8,243 nt of DNA. Origin: DAONDZ01 sp964517555. Lineage in GTDB: Bacteria; Patescibacteriota; Patescibacteriia; Patescibacteriales; UBA12465. Positions 6,219 to 8,243 of this stretch are shown piece by piece. Position numbers and translations under genes: made by a program. The notes under the pieces were generated by a model. The model was not told the origin of the DNA and made no database searches. It was given only the letters and a program-made list of their open reading frames with translations. Position 1 is the stretch's first letter, and each line of letters begins with the position of its first letter. Where the stretch lies: contig CAZFEF010000026.1 in assembly GCA_964517555.1 (NCBI GenBank), forward strand, positions 1-8,243, in the 5' to 3' direction.

Positions 6219-6746
6219 TTAATTTTTATCTAAATAATTAAATAATAATTGATATTCTTGAGGATGCGGCACAAAGGTTTTATCTCCAGATTCTACAATC
6301 TCTTTTAATATTTTATATGATATGAATTTTACCTCCGACACCTCTTCCTGTTTTTCAATTTTTTCCGGATCTAAATCCATTCTAACTACAAAAATCGAAT
6401 TAAACTCATTATTAATATAATCCCCCACTCTGCTCATCTCCTTGATAATACCGATGGGAATAAGTTGACTCGGATCTAATTTTAAGCCAATCTCTTCTTC
6501 GGTCTCCCTAAGAGCGGTATAGATTATATCTTGTCCAGAACTTACATGGCCAGCGGCAGATATATCCCAAAGATCGGGATGGTTTTCAACAATCAGAGAG
6601 CGTTTTTGCAAAAGCACTTCTTTTTTGGAATTTATAATCCAGACATGGGCATTTTTATGCCACAAGCCCTGAGAATGAGCCTCGCTCTTGGTTTTCTTTA
6701 CACCTAACGAATTTCCGCTTTCGTCAAATATATCAAGATATTCCAT
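6219..6746 (-). CDS. Nudix hydrolase, IPP isomerase/YfcD-like
   Basis: This 175-residue protein carries a Nudix box from G66 to L88. The metal-binding core REtEEEiGL (80-88) is intact, but Q72 stands where the consensus has the first Glu. Upstream blocks MEYLDIFDESG (1-11), LWHKNAHVWI (28-37) and LWDISAAGHVSSG (59-71), and EFNSIF (114-119) downstream, place it with the isopentenyl-diphosphate-isomerase-like Nudix group that includes YfcD and the Nudix part of plant NUDT3. These enzymes hydrolyse, or in IPP isomerase rearrange, diphosphate substrates; the substrate here cannot be read from sequence. The start fits the family N-terminus. No Shine-Dalgarno is present, and a TATATT at 6754-6759 would give an almost leaderless transcript. 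The gene is first of a two-gene operon, 9 bp before the ArsM fusion, so the product may act on the same metabolite. Confidence 0.9.
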   Translation of the reverse strand: MEYLDIFDESGNSLGVKKTKSEAHSQGLWHKNAHVWIINSKKEVLLQKRSLIVENHPDLWDISAAGHVSSGQDIIYTALRETEEEIGLKLDPSQLIPIGIIKEMSRVGDYINNEFNSIFVVRMDLDPEKIEKQEEVSEVKFISYKILKEIVESGDKTFVPHPQEYQLLFNYLDKN

Positions 6747-6794
6747 AGTATAAAATATAATTCAAATCTACCACAAATAACCGAGTGGGTCCAG

Positions 6795-6847
6795 AAAAAT
6801 TAAAAACGGCCCTATTAATTTACTTTTCAGCAAATTTCAGACCGTTT
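6795..6847 (-). terminator. Probable terminator after the 33-residue-repeat gene
   Basis: On the minus strand, 6847-6840 pairs with 6811-6804 as an 8-bp stem with one G.U pair. An inner 5-bp AATTT/AAATT stem lies within the loop, and the outer stem is followed by a U-rich tract (UUAAUUUUU). It begins 17 bp after the stop of the 6865-7428 gene. The internal loop makes it weaker than the other terminators in the window. Confidence 0.5.
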
Positions 6848-6864
6848 GTTCGATATTGGGATTA

Positions 6865-7428
6865 TCATTCCCCAAGCTTTTTTCGAATGGCGTTTGAAAC
6901 AGCGCTGTATCCTTTTGCCACCTGCAAACATTGAACCAAAGCCATGGTCAAATCATCATCATTTGATTTCTCCAGCACTTCTAAATAAACTTGCCAAACA
7001 TGATTGTATCCCAATTTTGATTTTAGGGCGTAGGCTAAATTTATTTTAACCATCTTGTCTTCTGATTTTCGCAAAATATCTAAGAAGGCGTCCCTGATAT
7101 GATCGTAACCAAGACAAGGCCTCAATATTTCAATCAATTTGATAGCCACTATCTGGTTATCGGTTTCTCTCAAAATATCTAGGCAAGCGTCCCTAATATT
7201 ATCATAGCGAATTCTGGAAGATAAGGCGTCAATTACCACCACTAAACGATCCGAATCATCGCCAGTCTTTAGCATACCTACCAATTCCTCATCAGAATAC
7301 GAGGCATAGACCAGGCCGCTACTATTACGGATACATTGGGCGGCCATTTCATTGATTTCCGCCATTCTATCGAAATAGAACTCAATTGTTTTATTAATCA
7401 ATCGACGTGCTTCACCACTTATTGCCAT
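6865..7428 (-). CDS. Helical repeat protein with four 33-residue units
   Basis: I do not recognise a named family. After an N-terminal region of about 55 residues, the rest of the 187-residue protein divides exactly into four 33-residue units: 56-88, 89-121, 122-154 and 155-187. Units one to three share a pattern of hydrophobic helix, then G/R-Y-(D/N)-(H/N)-(I/V), then a second helix such as RDAFLDILRK. Unit four is more diverged (GYSAVSNAIRKKL) and ends at the last residue. Two helices per unit suggest a small HEAT- or ARM-like solenoid, usually a protein-binding scaffold. There is no signal peptide or membrane helix, so it is probably cytoplasmic. No Shine-Dalgarno precedes ATG 7428; TATATT lies about 10 nt upstream. 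It is probably a single-gene transcript, flanked by possible terminators at 7527-7555 and 6795-6847. The fold is inferred and the function unknown. Confidence 0.85.
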   Translation of the reverse strand: MAISGEARRLINKTIEFYFDRMAEINEMAAQCIRNSSGLVYASYSDEELVGMLKTGDDSDRLVVVIDALSSRIRYDNIRDACLDILRETDNQIVAIKLIEILRPCLGYDHIRDAFLDILRKSEDKMVKINLAYALKSKLGYNHVWQVYLEVLEKSNDDDLTMALVQCLQVAKGYSAVSNAIRKKLGE

Positions 7429-7526
7429 CGTAATAATATATTTGATTGTTAATGTTTTGACATAATAACATTTTAATTAATATCTGTCAATAATAAAGAT
7501 TTATAGTAGACTATTTGGAAAAATAA
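7429..7526. other. AT-rich intergenic region, possible promoter
   Basis: This very AT-rich stretch must hold the promoter of the 6865-7428 gene if that gene is transcribed alone. An inverted repeat AATGTT (7451-7456) / AACATT (7467-7472) with a 10-nt spacer could be an operator. I see no clear -35/-10 pair and no ORF. Confidence 0.3.
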
Positions 7527-7555
7527 AAAATTCAGCGTATAAATAGCCGAATTTT
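7527..7555 (-). terminator. Rho-independent terminator after the lipoprotein gene
   Basis: On the minus strand AAAATTC (7555-7549) pairs with GAATTTT (7533-7527). Inside it lie one mismatch, two G-C pairs and a 9-nt loop. The stem runs into a U-rich tail (UUAUUUUU). It lies about 50 bp after the stop codon at 7607. Confidence 0.65.
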
Positions 7556-7606
7556 AAAAACATTTCCTCATTAAATCTGGGGCGAAAACTTGCCCGACCT
7601 CAAAGC

Positions 7607-8053
7607 TCATTCATAGATGGTATCCGAAGTAACGACGTTGTTATTCACATTATTGATAATGATAACCCAACCGTGATTAGCTCCAGATTGATTTTTTTCT
7701 TGAGGTGGGCCATCAAATATCTCATGATACTCCTCAAGGCTTATCTCTAGAGTGTCGCCCTTCTTGTAGCTGTCATCACCCCAGATACCATCATCAACAT
7801 GAACGCTGCGAATGTTTGTGCCATTAGTATCTTTGACATCCCTAACTTCGAAATACCACCGCCCAGAAACAGCATAACCGTTGTCTCTCTCAACCGGAAT
7901 ACCTTTGATATAAACGGTTTCAATATTCTCCTGATAATACCCTTCTTGATGATCTACTTCAGAAGTAATAATTACTTTTGCTTTCTCTTTGTGGCAAGAC
8001 GCCATCACTAAGAATAATAGAATTAACAATAAACTTTTTAGTTTTACATTCAT
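7607..8053 (-). CDS. Predicted lipoprotein, unknown function
   Basis: This 148-residue protein starts with K4/K6, a hydrophobic core (8-16) and a lipobox-like MASC ending at C20. The sequence therefore predicts a lipid-anchored, exported protein; Met at -3 is tolerated but not ideal. The mature part (21-148) is rich in Asp, Glu, Asn and Tyr, with alternating beta-type patterns such as KVIITSEV, SGRWYFEVRDV and GWVIIINNV. It looks like a small all-beta domain, but I recognise no family. C20 is the only cysteine. No Shine-Dalgarno precedes ATG 8053. The gene stands alone, with terminators on both sides (7527-7555 and 8212-8238). The low GC content matches its neighbours, so there is no clear sign of transfer. 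Confidence 0.82.
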   Translation of the reverse strand: MNVKLKSLLLILLFLVMASCHKEKAKVIITSEVDHQEGYYQENIETVYIKGIPVERDNGYAVSGRWYFEVRDVKDTNGTNIRSVHVDDGIWGDDSYKKGDTLEISLEEYHEIFDGPPQEKNQSGANHGWVIIINNVNNNVVTSDTIYE

Positions 8054-8211
8054 GGCTTGCTAGTGTTTATGATATTGATATTTATTTTTTAAAGTTCAAC
8101 AATACTTATCGAACTAAAAAATATACCGCTAAAATCAGCTTCTGTCAATCTTAGCTATTAATGCGCATATTCATATAGTTGTATTAAAAAATGACGTCCT
8201 CCCCGCACTCC
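8054..8211. other. Intergenic region before the lipoprotein gene
   Basis: No ORF of note was seen on either strand. On the minus strand TATCAT lies about 20 nt before ATG 8053, and a TTGAAC lies 19 bp further upstream. This is a possible but poorly spaced promoter. A short GC-rich patch (8193-8210) next to an A-run sits beside the terminal hairpin and is unexplained. Confidence 0.3.
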
Positions 8212-8238
8212 AAAAGCTACCCTAACAGGTAGCTTTTT
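8212..8238 (-). terminator. Strong bidirectional terminator hairpin
   Basis: A perfect 10-bp stem, AAAAGCTACC (8212-8221) with GGTAGCTTTT (8228-8237), closes a 6-nt loop. T runs follow it on both strands. No plus-strand gene lies before it, so it most likely ends a minus-strand gene located beyond the window's right edge. Confidence 0.8.
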
Positions 8239-8243
8239 CCATA

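Noticed and set aside
6747..6776. TTGTGG-18-TATACT as promoter of the Nudix operon
   Set aside because: Its transcription start would fall inside the Nudix coding region, downstream of the conserved N-terminus.
6846..7049. 67-residue plus-strand ORF opposite the helical repeat protein
   Set aside because: It is antisense to the regular 33-residue repeats and has no supporting signals; 7799-8011 opposite the lipoprotein was rejected for the same kind of reason.
7580..7595. GGGC/GCCC hairpin just after the lipoprotein gene
   Set aside because: The stem is only 4 bp, has no U-run and is followed by a better terminator at 7527-7555.

Overview
This 8.2 kb window is AT-rich bacterial DNA that uses the standard code: TGA and TAA end genes, and no in-frame TGA needs reading through. 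Several traits suggest a Candidatus Patescibacteria (CPR) genome fragment assembled from a metagenome. They are a CxxC-x17-CxxC zinc-ribbon protein with its usual C-terminal short helix, a compact alpha-glucan phosphorylase, mostly SD-less starts and a run of exactly 100 N. The lineage is inferred, not proven. Eight of the nine genes are on the minus strand; only the phosphorylase is on the plus strand.

From left to right: 1-96 holds a GC-rich stub and a UUCG-capped terminator. Next comes an exported, three-helix membrane protein of unknown function (97-903), then a HI0933/BaiN-type flavoprotein (977-2215). A hairpin at 2241-2263 separates these from a two-gene unit: a zinc-ribbon protein broken by an assembly gap (2426-3146) followed by a 39-residue, very basic ORF too short for usual gene calling (2284-2403). 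A 164 bp divergent promoter region leads on the other side to the glucan phosphorylase (3311-4951), which converges on the next gene with 31 bp between them.

The most unusual part is 4983-6746. A Nudix hydrolase is followed after 9 nt by a fusion protein. The N-terminal half of the fusion is an arsenite methyltransferase (ArsM) domain with the family's three catalytic cysteines plus an extra CxCxCxC cluster. The C-terminal half looks like a nucleoside 2-deoxyribosyltransferase-like domain. The fusion and its Nudix partner suggest a nucleotide- or arsenonucleoside-related function that I cannot match to a described pathway.

The right end holds two unrecognised proteins. One is built from four tandem 33-residue helical repeats (6865-7428), and the other is a predicted lipoprotein (7607-8053). 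Each is followed by a plausible terminator, and a strong bidirectional terminator hairpin closes the window (8212-8238). No tRNA, rRNA, CRISPR array, transposase or phage gene was seen.
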